64,000 nucleotides of DNA from Thalassospira xianhensis MCCC 1A02616 (GCF_003326475.1 NZ_JPWA01000021.1:1-64000), one strand, 5' to 3'. Counted from the first letter of the stretch, positions 51,971 to 61,809 are shown. Notes: a model not told the origin generated them from the sequence alone. A program made the numbers and translations.

Positions 51971-53554
51971 CTACTTTGGGGTGGTATGGATCTCGTGCCC
52001 TGTATCGGCAACCGCATAGGCGCGCTGCATGCATTCTTCACGTGGGCATTGTCGGCACCCAATGCCAACCGGAACGGCTGCCTGCGGGGTATCAAGCGGC
52101 AATCCGTCCGCATAAACAATGTCACGGGCAAAGGCCGTGTCGCAACCGATCATAACGGAATAAACCGATTGCGGCACCCGATACCCTCCGGCGCCGGTAC
52201 GCACCGCACGCGCAATAAAAAGATATTCGCTTTCATCGGGCAGGCGAACAAATTGCGGTATTACCCGTTCTGGCGTCAAATAGGCTTCGTGGACCACCCA
52301 ACGGGGGCAGGCGCCGCTATAACGCGGCAATTGCAGGCCGGATGCCGAAAAGCGTTTGGAAATGTTGCCGGCAATATCGGTGCGCATGAAATGGAAAGGA
52401 ATGCCTTCTGAACCCGGGCGGCGCAAGGTCGTCAGGCGGTGGCAGACCTGTTCCCAGCTTGCGGCAAAGCGTTGCTGCAGCAATTCGATGTCATGCCGCA
52501 AAATCTGGGCCTCGGCCCGGAAGCTGTCATAGGGGAACAGAAGGGCCGCTGCGAAATAGGATATCAGGGCCTCGCCTGCGCGTTGGCGGGCGGCATCGGT
52601 GCCAAGGTTGGCGCGGTCCAGGATGTCATTGACCGTATCCTCGCCTTCCAGTCGGCAAATGATCCGTGCAGCATGAAAGCGTGTCGAGGTGATCGGCATC
52701 GCGCGCGAAAATCTGAGATGGGAATCCGCGCGGTTCCAGTCGAACCCCGATGCGGGCAAATCTTCGGGTGGCAAACGATCAACCCGGATTTGATGACGTC
52801 GTTCCAGATGCTTGATCAGGTCGGTCAGAAACAACCCGCCTGCAGGATCAATGACAGCCCGCATTTCATCCGCCCGATCTTCGAGTGTCGGGAAATAGTT
52901 GGCATTGTCATAAAGCAGGTCGTCGACTTCCTCGGCGGGGCTGGCGGCAGGGCGCCCGGCATCACCGCGTTCAAGGAAGCTGAAAATCTCGGTTGCTGAT
53001 TCTGCCAGTCTTTGGGATTCCCGCACCAGTGTGGCGTTGAAGCGCGCCCGTTGTTCGGCAGGCAGGTCATCGTAATCGTCAAAGATTTCGGCAACTGTCC
53101 GGATTGATGTGATGCGGGTCAGGATTGAATGGCTGGCCTCGGCCAAGAACGGATCGTGGCTGAGCCGTTCGGACAGATTGTCGATTTCCTCAAGCCCGTT
53201 GCGATAGGCACGATAAAGCGACAGGAAGGCGGAAATCATGCCCGGTGCTGCGGCGATCATTGCCGGAAATTCGCGCGGTATCAGGGGCGTTTCACGAAAT
53301 ACCGGATCGGTTGCAGCTTCGCCGAGATCGGCAAGCAAGCGGCTTTCTTCCGACCCTGATAGGGCGTGGGGCTGAATTTCAAGCGCGCTTGCCAAACGCA
53401 GCAGCAATCCACCGCCAATCGCCCGGCGGTTATGTTCAATCAGATTGAGATACGAGGGAGAAATCCCCGCGGCCTTGGCCAGGGCATTCTGCGTCAGACC
53501 GATATCTTTGCGGCGTCCGCGAATACGGTGTCCGATGGGTGCCTGACGGGACAT
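51971..53554 (-). CDS. ScfR/RamB-type XRE-family regulator
   Basis: A 527-aa regulator. The N-terminal XRE HTH (IRGRRKDIGLTQNALAKAAGISPSYLNLIEHNRR) is at about residues 9-45. A middle IrrE/ImmA-like domain and a C-terminal DUF2083 domain with a Cys cluster (GIGCRQCPREECMQRA) follow. RamB, PccR and ScfR proteins of this family sense short-chain acyl-CoA and control acetate or propionate metabolism. The ATG at 53554 is family-consistent, with AAGGG 6 nt before it. It is divergent from a five-gene ABC operon, which it may regulate. Confidence 0.9.
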   Translation of the reverse strand: MSRQAPIGHRIRGRRKDIGLTQNALAKAAGISPSYLNLIEHNRRAIGGGLLLRLASALEIQPHALSGSEESRLLADLGEAATDPVFRETPLIPREFPAMIAAAPGMISAFLSLYRAYRNGLEEIDNLSERLSHDPFLAEASHSILTRITSIRTVAEIFDDYDDLPAEQRARFNATLVRESQRLAESATEIFSFLERGDAGRPAASPAEEVDDLLYDNANYFPTLEDRADEMRAVIDPAGGLFLTDLIKHLERRHQIRVDRLPPEDLPASGFDWNRADSHLRFSRAMPITSTRFHAARIICRLEGEDTVNDILDRANLGTDAARQRAGEALISYFAAALLFPYDSFRAEAQILRHDIELLQQRFAASWEQVCHRLTTLRRPGSEGIPFHFMRTDIAGNISKRFSASGLQLPRYSGACPRWVVHEAYLTPERVIPQFVRLPDESEYLFIARAVRTGAGGYRVPQSVYSVMIGCDTAFARDIVYADGLPLDTPQAAVPVGIGCRQCPREECMQRAYAVADTGHEIHTTPK

Positions 53555-53576
53555 GGTGTGCCCTTTTCTTGACAAA

Positions 53577-53616
53577 ATTTACAAATTTTCATTTGAGTTG
53601 TTCATATATTTACAAA
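53577..53616. promoter_or_regulatory. Candidate ScfR/RamB operator repeats
   Basis: ATTTACAAA occurs at 53577-53585 and 53608-53616, same orientation, 31 bp apart (three helical turns), just upstream of the ScfR-type gene. The reverse strand reads TTTGTAAAT, close to the TTTGCAAA-like elements reported for PccR/RamB proteins. The distance suits autoregulation and control of the divergent operon. Confidence 0.55.
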
Positions 53617-53755
53617 AAAACTGTTCTTGTTCAATCACATATTGATTCATTTTCAACTAGTCCCCATTGTTTTGACAGGTCGACAAAAACATTAATCAAA
53701 AAACGCGGCCTCAGATTTTTCTGAAACGCATCCCAAGACATTGGGGAGGAAAACC

Positions 53756-55117
53756 ATGTCGGAGACCAAGAACACCCGAAATGTATCCCGTCGTACGGTT
53801 CTTAAAGGAACGGCTGCGACGACAGGGGCTGCGCTGATCGGCGCATCATTCCCGATGCATTTCATCAAAAATGCACATGCACAGACTTTCCGGGGCGACC
53901 CGGGTAGCTCGGGCAGTGTCAAGTTCGGCTTTAACGTTCCGCAATCCGGTCCGTATGCTGACGAAGGTGCCGATGAGTTGCGCGCCTATCAGCTTGCTGT
54001 GAAACACCTGAACGGCGAAGGCGATGGCGGTATGCTCAATACCATCAAGCCGCTGGAGCTTAAGGGGAACGGCGTTCTGGGCAAGAAGGTCGAATTCGTG
54101 ACCGGTGACACCCAGACCAAATCCGATGCGGCGCGTGCTTCGGCAAAGCGCATGATCGAAAAAGACAATGTCGCAATGATCACCGGCGGTTCATCGTCCG
54201 GTGTGGCGGTGGCCGTTCAGGGGCTGTGTCAGGAAATGGGCGTGATCTTCATGGCCGGTCTGACCCACTCGAATGACACCACTGGCAAGGACAAAAAACG
54301 TTATGGCTTCCGTCATTTCTTCAACGCTTACATGTCCGGTCAGGCGATTGCGCCGATCCTGAAGGAAGAATATGGCACCGATCGTCGTGCCTATCACCTG
54401 ACGGCCGATTACACTTGGGGCTGGACCCAGGAAGAATCGATCAAGGCCGCAACCGAGAATATCGGCTGGGAAACCGTCAACACGGTCCGGACCCCGGTTG
54501 GTGCGGGTGACTTCTCGCAGTATATCACGCCGGTTCTGAACTCTGGCGCGGATGTCCTGATCCTGAACCACTATGGCAAGGATATGGTCAACTCGCTGAC
54601 GCAGGCGGTTCAGTTCGGTCTGCGTGACAAGCAGGTGAACGGCAAGAACTTCGAGATCGTCGTTCCGCTGTATTCCCGTCTGATGGCGCAGGGTGCCGGT
54701 GATGCCGCAAAAGGCATTCTAGGAACCACCAACTGGCACTGGTCGTTGCAGGATGCCGGTTCGCAGGCGTTTGTGAAATCGTTCGGTCAGGAATACGGCT
54801 TCCCGCCGTCACAGGCTGCACACACCTGCTATGTCCAGGCGCTGCTTTATGCAAATGCCTGCGAAATGGCCGGTACTTTCGCGCCCTGGGAAGTCATCAA
54901 GCAGCTTGAAGGTTTCGAGTTCGATGGTGCGGGCAACGGCCCGACCCTGTATCGCGCAGAAGATCACCAGTGCTTCAAAGACGTTCTGGTCGTGCGTGGC
55001 AAGCAGGAGCCGCAGTCCAACTTCGACCTTCTTGAAGTGGTCAAAGAGGTTCCGCGCGCACAGGTCGAATATCCGGCCGACATGTTCGGCGGGGAACTCG
55101 GTCCGTATCAGGTCTGA
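53756..55117 (+). CDS. Tat-exported ABC substrate-binding protein, LivK/amide type
   Basis: Binding protein of 453 aa. A twin-arginine leader (S11-R-R-T-V-L-K-G, then a hydrophobic run to AHA-QT) predicts Tat export, which is unusual for this class. The mature protein is longer than LivK (KFGFNVPQSGPYADEGADELRAYQLAVKHLN, then DNVAMITGGSSSGVAVAVQGL) and fits the group annotated as urea, amide or short-chain-acid binders. GGGGAGG precedes the ATG. It is the first gene of a complete Liv-type operon and is divergent from the ScfR-type regulator. Confidence 0.9.
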   Translation: MSETKNTRNVSRRTVLKGTAATTGAALIGASFPMHFIKNAHAQTFRGDPGSSGSVKFGFNVPQSGPYADEGADELRAYQLAVKHLNGEGDGGMLNTIKPLELKGNGVLGKKVEFVTGDTQTKSDAARASAKRMIEKDNVAMITGGSSSGVAVAVQGLCQEMGVIFMAGLTHSNDTTGKDKKRYGFRHFFNAYMSGQAIAPILKEEYGTDRRAYHLTADYTWGWTQEESIKAATENIGWETVNTVRTPVGAGDFSQYITPVLNSGADVLILNHYGKDMVNSLTQAVQFGLRDKQVNGKNFEIVVPLYSRLMAQGAGDAAKGILGTTNWHWSLQDAGSQAFVKSFGQEYGFPPSQAAHTCYVQALLYANACEMAGTFAPWEVIKQLEGFEFDGAGNGPTLYRAEDHQCFKDVLVVRGKQEPQSNFDLLEVVKEVPRAQVEYPADMFGGELGPYQV

Positions 55118-55139
55118 TCCCCTTGTAACGTAACAGGCT

Positions 55140-55167
55140 GGGCCGACTGTCATCTGACGGTCGGCCC
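55140..55167 (+). terminator. Hairpin between binding-protein and LivH-type genes
   Basis: GGGCCGAC (55140-55147) pairs with GTCGGCCC (55160-55167), and an inner GTC/GAC extends it to about 12 bp closed by an ATCT loop. It begins 22 nt past the binding-protein stop. There is no T tract. Position and strength match the hairpins after the other binding-protein genes of this window. Confidence 0.62.
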
Positions 55168-55249
55168 AACTGCCCCGATGGGCAATGCTTTTGGCCAATG
55201 CTTTGGCTTTCTGTTCGTTAAGCCCTTTTGAACACGCGGCGGATAATCA

Positions 55250-56266
55250 ATGGACGCTATATTTCTTCAAATCCTGAATGGTCTGGACAAGGGGGGCGCT
55301 TATGCGCTGATTGCCCTTGGTCTGACCCTGGTGTTCGGCACGCTTGGCGTGGTGAACTTTGCCCATGGTGCCATCTTCATGATCGGCGCCTTTTGTGCGG
55401 TGACGCTGGAAAAAATCCTGACGCTGTCTGTCCGGGTCAAGGATGAGTCAGTCACCTTCTTTGACGCTTACAAGGAAACGCCTTATCTCGAAGTCTGGTT
55501 TGGCGATACCGGCACGGCGATTATTGACTGGTCTGTACCGTTATCGATCATCCTTGCCATTCCGGTGATGCTGGCGATTGGCGTGATTATGGAGCGCGCA
55601 CTGATCCGGCATTTCTACAAACGTTCCCACGCCGAACAGATCCTTGTGACATTCGGTCTGGCGATCGTGTTGCAGGAACTGATCAAATCCTTCTTCGGGG
55701 CAAACCCGATCCCGCAAGGTGCACCGGAAATTGTTGCCGGTTCCGCCAATATCGGGGCATGGATCGGCCTTGGAGAATCTGTGGTTTATCCATGGTGGCG
55801 TCTGATTTATCTGTTGTTCTCGACGATTATCATCGGTCTTGTTTTCTCGTTCCTGCATTTCACGACATATGGAATGGTGGTGCGGGCCGGTATGGCGGAC
55901 CGTGCAACGGTCGAGCTGCTTGGCATCAATATCGAACGTCGCTTTACCATCGTGTTTGGCATGGCTGCAGTGGTCGCAGGGCTTGCCGGTGTGATGTACA
56001 CACCTGTCTTGCCGCCTGATTACCATCTCGGGATGGACTTCCTTGTCCTGTCCTTTGTCGTCGTCGTTGTCGGCGGCATGGGGTCGCTTCCCGGAGCGGT
56101 ACTGGCGGGTTTCCTGCTTGGTATCCTGCAATCCTTCTCGTCGATGACCGAAGTGAAAGACATCTTTCCCGGTATCGACCAGATCATCATCTACCTTGTT
56201 GCCGTCGTGATTCTGCTGACCCGTCCGCGTGGTCTGATGGGTCGACGGGGCGTGATGGAGAGCTGA
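55250..56266 (+). CDS. Branched-chain-type ABC permease, LivH type
   Basis: Membrane subunit of 338 aa, about 45 longer than the usual 290 because of an extra loop after helix 2 ([30 protein letters not shown]). [39 protein letters not shown] is the family start. The C-terminus has [24 protein letters not shown]. It lies 132 nt after the binding-protein gene and 1 nt before the LivM-type gene. Confidence 0.93.
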   Translation: MDAIFLQILNGLDKGGAYALIALGLTLVFGTLGVVNFAHGAIFMIGAFCAVTLEKILTLSVRVKDESVTFFDAYKETPYLEVWFGDTGTAIIDWSVPLSIILAIPVMLAIGVIMERALIRHFYKRSHAEQILVTFGLAIVLQELIKSFFGANPIPQGAPEIVAGSANIGAWIGLGESVVYPWWRLIYLLFSTIIIGLVFSFLHFTTYGMVVRAGMADRATVELLGINIERRFTIVFGMAAVVAGLAGVMYTPVLPPDYHLGMDFLVLSFVVVVVGGMGSLPGAVLAGFLLGILQSFSSMTEVKDIFPGIDQIIIYLVAVVILLTRPRGLMGRRGVMES

Positions 56267-56267
56267 T

Positions 56268-57431
56268 ATGTCAAATACTCAAATCGTCTCGCCCAAGCAG
56301 GACCTGATTTATATGGTGGTTCTGTCGGTCGTGGTCCTGACCATGCCGATCTGGTTGCAGCCTTTCGGTGCGGCCTATCCCGATCTGATGCAGAAGTTCA
56401 TGATCTTTGGCATCTTTGCCATCGGTTACAATGTCCTGTTTGGCCTGACCGGCTATCTTTCCTTCGGTCACGCGGCGTTTCTGGGCGTCGGGTCCTACAC
56501 CGCCGTCTGGTCATTCAAGCTGCTGTCGATGAATGTCCTGCCGGCAATGATCTTTGCCGTTGCACTTTCGGGGCTGTTTGCCCTTCTGATCGGCTATGTC
56601 TCGTTGCGTCGTTCGGGGATTTATTTCTCGATCCTGACGCTGGCTTTTGCGCAGATGTCCTACAATCTGGCCTATTCGGTTCTGACACCGATTACGAACG
56701 GTGAAACCGGCCTGCAACTGACGCAGGGTGATGCAAGAGTTCTTGACCGAATGGCCGGGATCGAAGCATCGGCGGCATTGCCGACCCCGAACCTGTTCGG
56801 AATAGAGGGGATCGGATATTCCGGCTTTTACATCTGCGCGGTTCTTCTGATCATTTCGTTCTTTATCTATCTGCGTATCTTCCGATCCGCCTTCGGGTTG
56901 AAGTTGCGCGCGATTAAGTCGAACCAGAACCGCATGGGGTATACCGGATATAACACCCGGCCCTACCTGATGACCGCCTTTGTCATTTCGGGCATGTATG
57001 CCGGCCTCGCCGGATCGCTTCTGGCGGTGACCGATCCGCTGGCCGGGGCGGAGCGCATGCAGTGGACGGCGTCGGGCGAGGTTGTTCTGATCACCATTCT
57101 TGGTGGTGCGGGAACACTGATCGGGCCGCTTCTGGGTGCGGGGATCATCAAGTATTTCGAAAACATCTTTTCGGCCTTTAACGATCAGGTTCTGCAAAAT
57201 GCGTTTTCCTTCCTGCCCGACTGGCTTGGCCATGCGGTGGCATCGGTTGCAGGTCTGTTCGTTGGGGACGGCTGGCACCTGACCCTTGGTCTTGTTTTCA
57301 TGCTGATCGTGATTTTCCTGCCGGGTGGCGTGATGGAGGGGATCACACGTCTTTGGCGTCTGGTTCGGAGCCGAACGACATCGTTTGATGGCAATAAAAA
57401 AGAACAACAACCTTCGACGAGGGAGGTCTGA
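56268..57431 (+). CDS. Branched-chain-type ABC permease, LivM type
   Basis: Membrane subunit of 387 aa with about ten helices ([27 protein letters not shown], then [17 protein letters not shown] and [22 protein letters not shown]). The last 25 residues form a charged cytoplasmic tail. It is placed 3 nt before the LivG-type gene in a tightly packed operon. Confidence 0.93.
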   Translation: MSNTQIVSPKQDLIYMVVLSVVVLTMPIWLQPFGAAYPDLMQKFMIFGIFAIGYNVLFGLTGYLSFGHAAFLGVGSYTAVWSFKLLSMNVLPAMIFAVALSGLFALLIGYVSLRRSGIYFSILTLAFAQMSYNLAYSVLTPITNGETGLQLTQGDARVLDRMAGIEASAALPTPNLFGIEGIGYSGFYICAVLLIISFFIYLRIFRSAFGLKLRAIKSNQNRMGYTGYNTRPYLMTAFVISGMYAGLAGSLLAVTDPLAGAERMQWTASGEVVLITILGGAGTLIGPLLGAGIIKYFENIFSAFNDQVLQNAFSFLPDWLGHAVASVAGLFVGDGWHLTLGLVFMLIVIFLPGGVMEGITRLWRLVRSRTTSFDGNKKEQQPSTREV

Positions 57432-57434
57432 TCG

Positions 57435-58196
57435 ATGTCCGACTACATTCTTGATGTCACCGATGTCGACAAGAATTTCGGTGGCCTGCGTGCCCTGTCC
57501 GACATCAATCTTCGGGTCAAGGAGGGAACGGTTCATGCCATCATTGGCCCGAACGGGGCGGGTAAATCAACCCTGCTTAACGTCATTGTCGGCCGGTTGG
57601 CGCCAAATCGCGGGCGGGTGTTGTTGGGCAATGAAGTTCTGACCGGCAAGCATCCCTACGAAATCAATCAGCTTGGTGTGGCGCGTGTTTTCCAGACGCC
57701 GGAAATCTTCCCGGATCTGTCATTGCTGCAAAATGTGATGGTGCCCGCATTGGCCAAGCGGGATGGCGAGTTCAATATGAGCTTCCTAAAAAGCCTGTTT
57801 TCGGAACGCGAAATTCGCGCCGAAGCGGAACATATGCTCGAAGATGTTGGATTGATCGAGCATAAGGAACATCTGGCCGGTTCCATGTCGCGCGGTGACA
57901 AGCGCCGTCTTGAACTGGCCATGTGCCTGAGCCAGCGGCCCAAGCTTTTCCTGCTGGATGAACCGACCGCGGGTATGTCGCGACATGACACCAACCGCAC
58001 GATTGATCTGCTTAAACGGATCAAGGAACGCGGCATGACCAAGGTGATCATCGAACATGACATGCATGTCGTGTTCAGTCTGGCAGACCGCATCAGTGTT
58101 CTGGCGCAGGGCGCGATCATCGCCGAAGGCACCCCGGAAGAGGTGCGCAACAATCCCAAGGTCAAGGAAGCCTATCTCGGAGGGGAAACTGTATGA
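57435..58196 (+). CDS. Branched-chain-type ABC ATPase, LivG type
   Basis: ATPase of 253 aa: Walker A GPNGAGKST at about residues 39-47, Q-loop in RVFQTPEIF, signature MSRGDKRR, Walker B LFLLDEPTAGMS and EHDM switch. In contrast to the LivG half of the fused protein elsewhere in this window, its signature keeps the glycine. It overlaps the LivF-type gene by 4 nt. Confidence 0.93.
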   Translation: MSDYILDVTDVDKNFGGLRALSDINLRVKEGTVHAIIGPNGAGKSTLLNVIVGRLAPNRGRVLLGNEVLTGKHPYEINQLGVARVFQTPEIFPDLSLLQNVMVPALAKRDGEFNMSFLKSLFSEREIRAEAEHMLEDVGLIEHKEHLAGSMSRGDKRRLELAMCLSQRPKLFLLDEPTAGMSRHDTNRTIDLLKRIKERGMTKVIIEHDMHVVFSLADRISVLAQGAIIAEGTPEEVRNNPKVKEAYLGGETV

Positions 58197-58945
58197 ACGC
58201 GGTCCCGCAAACCAAACCCGTCATGAAACAGGGCGGTGATCCGGCCTTCTTCTCGGTCTATGATCTGCATGCCTATTATGGCGAGAGCTATATCGTGCAG
58301 GGTGTCAGCTTTGACATTCGCGAGGGCGAAATTCTTGCCCTTCTGGGGCGTAACGGCGCCGGTAAGACATCGACCCTGCGTGCGCTTGCGCGGATGGCCG
58401 ATCCGGAACTCAAGCATGGTGAAATCTGGCTCGATCATCAGCCGCTTCACACCATGAAGGCATGGCAGGCCGCCCGCCTGGGGCTGCAGCTTGTGCCCGA
58501 AGATCGCCGCATCATTCCGGGGATGACGGTTGAGCAGAATCTTGAACTGGCCCAGATTGCCGAGCCGATTGGCTGGTCGATCCAGCGCATTTACGAACTC
58601 TTCCCCCGTCTTGGTGAACGTGCCGAGCAGGAAGCGATCACCCTTTCGGGCGGGGAGCAGCAGATGCTGGCAATCGGACGGGCATTGGCGCGTGATATCA
58701 AGCTGCTGTTGCTTGATGAACCGTATGAAGGTCTTGCGCCGGTGATTGTCCAGGAGATTGAAAAGACGCTTCAAAATGTCAAAAAGCTTGGCATCACCAC
58801 CATCATTGTCGAGCAGAACGCGATTGCCGCACTCAAGCTTGCGGATCGTGCGATCATCATGGATAGCGGTCAGATCGTGTTTGATGGCACAGCGCAGGCG
58901 GTTCTTGATGATACCGAGTTGCGTGATCAGTATCTCGCGATCTGA
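58193..58945 (+). CDS. Branched-chain-type ABC ATPase, LivF type
   Basis: ATPase of 250 aa: Walker A GRNGAGKT, signature LSGGEQQM, Walker B LLLLDEPYEGLAP and VEQN switch, all as in LivF. It closes the operon and is followed after 59 nt by an intrinsic terminator. Confidence 0.93.
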   Translation: MNAVPQTKPVMKQGGDPAFFSVYDLHAYYGESYIVQGVSFDIREGEILALLGRNGAGKTSTLRALARMADPELKHGEIWLDHQPLHTMKAWQAARLGLQLVPEDRRIIPGMTVEQNLELAQIAEPIGWSIQRIYELFPRLGERAEQEAITLSGGEQQMLAIGRALARDIKLLLLDEPYEGLAPVIVQEIEKTLQNVKKLGITTIIVEQNAIAALKLADRAIIMDSGQIVFDGTAQAVLDDTELRDQYLAI

Positions 58946-59004
58946 TTTTTGACCAGACAGGGGGAGGATCCCGGCATCTTTGGGTAAGGGTGTGCCGGGA
59001 TGTC

Positions 59005-59034
59005 AAAAGGCCGCGCCACTGTGCGCGGCCTTTT
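59005..59034. terminator. Terminator of the ScfR-linked ABC operon
   Basis: AAAAGGCCGCGC (59005-59016) and GCGCGGCCTTTT (59023-59034) form a perfect 12-bp stem with a 6-nt loop, flanked by A and T runs. A second hairpin (CCCGGCA...TGCCGGG) lies just before it, between 58970 and 59000. Confidence 0.85.
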
Positions 59035-59163
59035 CCGCGTTTATGCGCTGCCGCATATATGCCAGCCAGCAGATAGCCGGTTCACAATTGCGGGTGTCCG
59101 GTGCACAATAGTTGCAGCAGACAGGCTTCATAACGGGTTGCCAAACAGCAAGCGGAAGCACGT

Positions 59164-59946
59164 ATGGAAAATATTCGGGTCCTCGGAACCGGGCATATTG
59201 ATCTGGCGCGTGATGACATGGGCGAAGTTGATATCGCCATCGGGGTGTTGCGTGCCACGCTTGCGCATGTGGCTGTTTGTGAGGAAGGTGAGGCCGGCGA
59301 GGATGCCGAAAACTGGCTCCATCCCGAAGAAGTCTCTTTGGCGCGCCGTATGAGCCACGATGGCCGTCGTATAAGCTATATCGCCGGGCGGGTTGCGGCC
59401 AAAATTTCCCTGACCAACTGGCTTGCGACCGATGAGCCGGATCGTTTCTGGGTGCGGCCGGGGGTGTTCGGGCAGCCGTTTATTGATGGCACATCGGCAA
59501 TCGGGTCCGGGCTGGGGCACAAGCTTCCATGTGTCAGTATCGCGCATAGCGAGGATGCTTCCATGGCGATGGCCTATCACCGGGCGCATCCGATGGGTAT
59601 CGATCTTGCGCCGATTGACGAAGATGCGATGCCGTTGCTGCAGGCGGAGCTGACCCGCGAAGAACTTGCGGTAATGGCAAAGCTTGACCTGCCGGAATGC
59701 GACGCTGCCCAGCTTCTCTGGAGCTGCAAGGAAAGCCTTGGCAAAACGCTTAATACGGCCTTGATGGTGCCGCTTCCGGTTTTCGAGGTGGCAGAGCTGA
59801 TAGAAGAACCGCCCTTTATCACGATCCATTATCGCAATTTCGAGCAATTCCGCACGATTGCCTGCCGCAATCAAACCGGCTGGTTTACCCTGACCCTGCC
59901 ACGTGAAACCGAAATTACCGATACGTCATGGCTTGAATGTATCTGA
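59164..59946 (+). CDS. 4'-phosphopantetheinyl transferase, Sfp type
   Basis: A 260-aa enzyme that transfers the phosphopantetheine arm of CoA to carrier proteins. The hallmark motifs are VSIAHSEDASMAMAYHRAHPMGIDLAPID (CoA and Mg binding, Asp in GIDL) and WSCKESLGK (the W-x-x-K-E-x-x-x-K motif). RRISYIAGRVAAKISL fits the N-terminal half. It stands alone between a terminator and the convergent Lrp gene. No polyketide or peptide synthetase is in the window, so the carrier protein it serves is encoded elsewhere. Confidence 0.88.
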   Translation: MENIRVLGTGHIDLARDDMGEVDIAIGVLRATLAHVAVCEEGEAGEDAENWLHPEEVSLARRMSHDGRRISYIAGRVAAKISLTNWLATDEPDRFWVRPGVFGQPFIDGTSAIGSGLGHKLPCVSIAHSEDASMAMAYHRAHPMGIDLAPIDEDAMPLLQAELTREELAVMAKLDLPECDAAQLLWSCKESLGKTLNTALMVPLPVFEVAELIEEPPFITIHYRNFEQFRTIACRNQTGWFTLTLPRETEITDTSWLECI

Positions 59947-59964
59947 TTGTGTCGGCGGAGGTGC

Positions 59965-60435
59965 CTAGCTGGTTTCGACTGCCAGCCCTTCAAAGTCTTT
60001 CAGGACGTTGAGCACAATCGAGGTTTTGACATGCTGCACGGAATCGTGGGGCAGCAAAACCTCGTTTACGAAATGCGAAAGGGCGGCAAGGTCCTTGGTC
60101 ACGACCTTCAGGTGATAATCCATTTCCCCGGTCAGGGAATAGGCTTCGAGCACTTCGGGAAGGTTCGCCAGCAGTTCGGAAAACCGTTTGGCATTGTCGC
60201 GATTATGCGTCGCCAGGGTTACGGAAATCACGACCATCAGACCAAGGCCCATTTTTTGCCGGTCAATATCGGCACGGTATCCGCGAATGAAACCTTCGGC
60301 CTCAAGCCGGGCGCGGCGGCGCGAGCATTGTGACGGTGATAACGCGATCCGTTCTGACAGATCATTGTTGGTCAGGCGTCCGTCGCGCTGCAATTCGGCA
60401 AGCAGTTTCAGATCAAGTTTATCAAGTTGCGTCAT
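59965..60435 (-). CDS. Lrp/AsnC-family regulator
   Basis: A 156-aa regulator with an N-terminal HTH (LTNNDLSERIALSPSQCSRRRARLEAEGFI) and a C-terminal RAM ligand domain (ALMV-type segment ending SLTGEMDYHLKVVTKDLAAL). It is divergent from hppD with a 142-nt gap, the usual arrangement for an Lrp protein that controls an amino-acid catabolic gene, here aromatic amino acids. I see no clear operator in the gap. Confidence 0.92.
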   Translation of the reverse strand: MTQLDKLDLKLLAELQRDGRLTNNDLSERIALSPSQCSRRRARLEAEGFIRGYRADIDRQKMGLGLMVVISVTLATHNRDNAKRFSELLANLPEVLEAYSLTGEMDYHLKVVTKDLAALSHFVNEVLLPHDSVQHVKTSIVLNVLKDFEGLAVETS

Positions 60436-60577
60436 TCATGCACCATTTTGACCATTCACGCATGATATGTGTATGAAATGGCGAAAATCAACCGTGAATG
60501 CACGCACATTGCGGGCGATCTGGCGCAAGATAGGTCCATAACAAGAACCTTTCTAATTCCAGATCAAGGAGCCTTCG

Positions 60578-61690
60578 ATGGGACCGTTTCCACATGATGC
60601 CCCCCGCGCAACGATCACGGCCGATAACCCGGCCGGAACCGATGGCTTTGAGTTCGTCGAATTTGCCCATGAAGAGGCTGAAAAGCTTGAAACCCTGTTT
60701 ACGCGCATGGGCTATACGCCGGTTGCCAAGCACAAATCAAAAAACATCACCGTCTGGCGTCAGGGTGACATCAACTACATCCTGAATGCCGAGCCCGGTT
60801 CGCATGGCATGAAGTTTGTTGCAAAGCACGGTCCCTGTGCACCGTCGATGGCGTGGCGGGTGGTGGATGCCAAACATGCCTTTGATCACGCGGTTTCCAA
60901 GGGGGCGGAGCCATATCTTGGCGATGACAAGACCCTTGATGTCCCGGCGATTGTCGGCATTGGCGGGTCGATTTTGTATTTCATCGATGCGTATGGTGAA
61001 ACCGGTTCGGCCTATGACGCGGAATTTGACTGGCTGGGCGAACGCGACCCGAAACCCGAAGGGGTCGGTTTCTATTATCTCGACCATCTGACGCATAATG
61101 TCTATCGCGGCAACATGGATAAATGGTGGGATTTCTATCGGGAGCTTTTCAATTTCAAACAGATCCACTTCTTTGATATTGCGGGTAAAATCACCGGTCT
61201 GGTCAGCCGCGCGATTACATCGCCGTGCGGCAAAATCCGTATTCCGCTTAACGAATCAACCGATGACAAAAGCCAGATTGAGGAGTACCTCAAAAAATAC
61301 AACGGTGAAGGCATCCAGCACATCGCGGTGGGGACGGATGGCATTTATGACGCCACCGACAAGCTTGCGGCCAATGACCTTAAATTCATGCCGGGTCCGC
61401 CCGATACCTATTACGAACAATCCCATGACCGTGTGCAGGGCCATGACGAGCCGATTGAGCGCATGAAAAAACATGGCATCCTGATTGATGGCGAGGGCGT
61501 TGTGGATGGCGGCATGACCAAAATCCTGTTGCAGATTTTCTCGAAAACCGTGATCGGCCCCATCTTCTTTGAATTCATCCAGCGCAAGGGCGATGAAGGC
61601 TTTGGCGAGGGCAATTTCCGCGCCCTGTTTGAAAGCATCGAAGAAGACCAGATCCGTCGCGGCGTTCTGAAAGTTGATGCAGCGGAATAA
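60578..61690 (+). CDS. hppD: 4-hydroxyphenylpyruvate dioxygenase
   Basis: Converts 4-hydroxyphenylpyruvate to homogentisate in tyrosine degradation. It has 370 aa with a vicinal-oxygen-chelate fold. The iron triad is H173 (LTHNVY), H248 (GIQHIAVGT) and E332 (FFEFIQRKGD). The C-terminal GEGNFRALFESIEEDQIRRGVL is the family signature. GGAG lies about 9 nt before the ATG. Homogentisate dioxygenase and later genes are not in the window. Confidence 0.96.
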   Translation: MGPFPHDAPRATITADNPAGTDGFEFVEFAHEEAEKLETLFTRMGYTPVAKHKSKNITVWRQGDINYILNAEPGSHGMKFVAKHGPCAPSMAWRVVDAKHAFDHAVSKGAEPYLGDDKTLDVPAIVGIGGSILYFIDAYGETGSAYDAEFDWLGERDPKPEGVGFYYLDHLTHNVYRGNMDKWWDFYRELFNFKQIHFFDIAGKITGLVSRAITSPCGKIRIPLNESTDDKSQIEEYLKKYNGEGIQHIAVGTDGIYDATDKLAANDLKFMPGPPDTYYEQSHDRVQGHDEPIERMKKHGILIDGEGVVDGGMTKILLQIFSKTVIGPIFFEFIQRKGDEGFGEGNFRALFESIEEDQIRRGVLKVDAAE

Positions 61691-61778
61691 GGGTAGCTGA
61701 ATAGGGCAGGCGGATTAAATTGCTCCTGCCCAAGGTATTGAAAAATATAACCTTCTCGCTGCATTGAGCTTTGGTTGG

Positions 61779-61809
61779 GAACTTTTTCCGGATTTTTTAG
61801 AAAAAGTTC
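61779..61809 (+). terminator. Hairpin downstream of hppD
   Basis: GAACTTTTTC (61779-61788) and GAAAAAGTTC (61800-61809) form a perfect 10-bp, A/T-rich stem with an 11-nt loop, 88 nt past the hppD stop. The following TTGATTTG is a weak T tract. It is probably the first of two tandem terminators. Confidence 0.5.

Noticed and set aside
56511-57536. Leftward 341-codon frame opposite the LivM-type gene
   Set aside because: Exact shadow of a well-supported membrane-protein gene; composition (His, Gln, Arg, Asp rich) is the typical antisense of hydrophobic codons.
59164-59946. Phosphopantetheinyl transferase as part of a siderophore synthesis cluster
   Set aside because: It is 34 kb from the siderophore uptake genes and has no synthetase genes nearby, so no link can be claimed.
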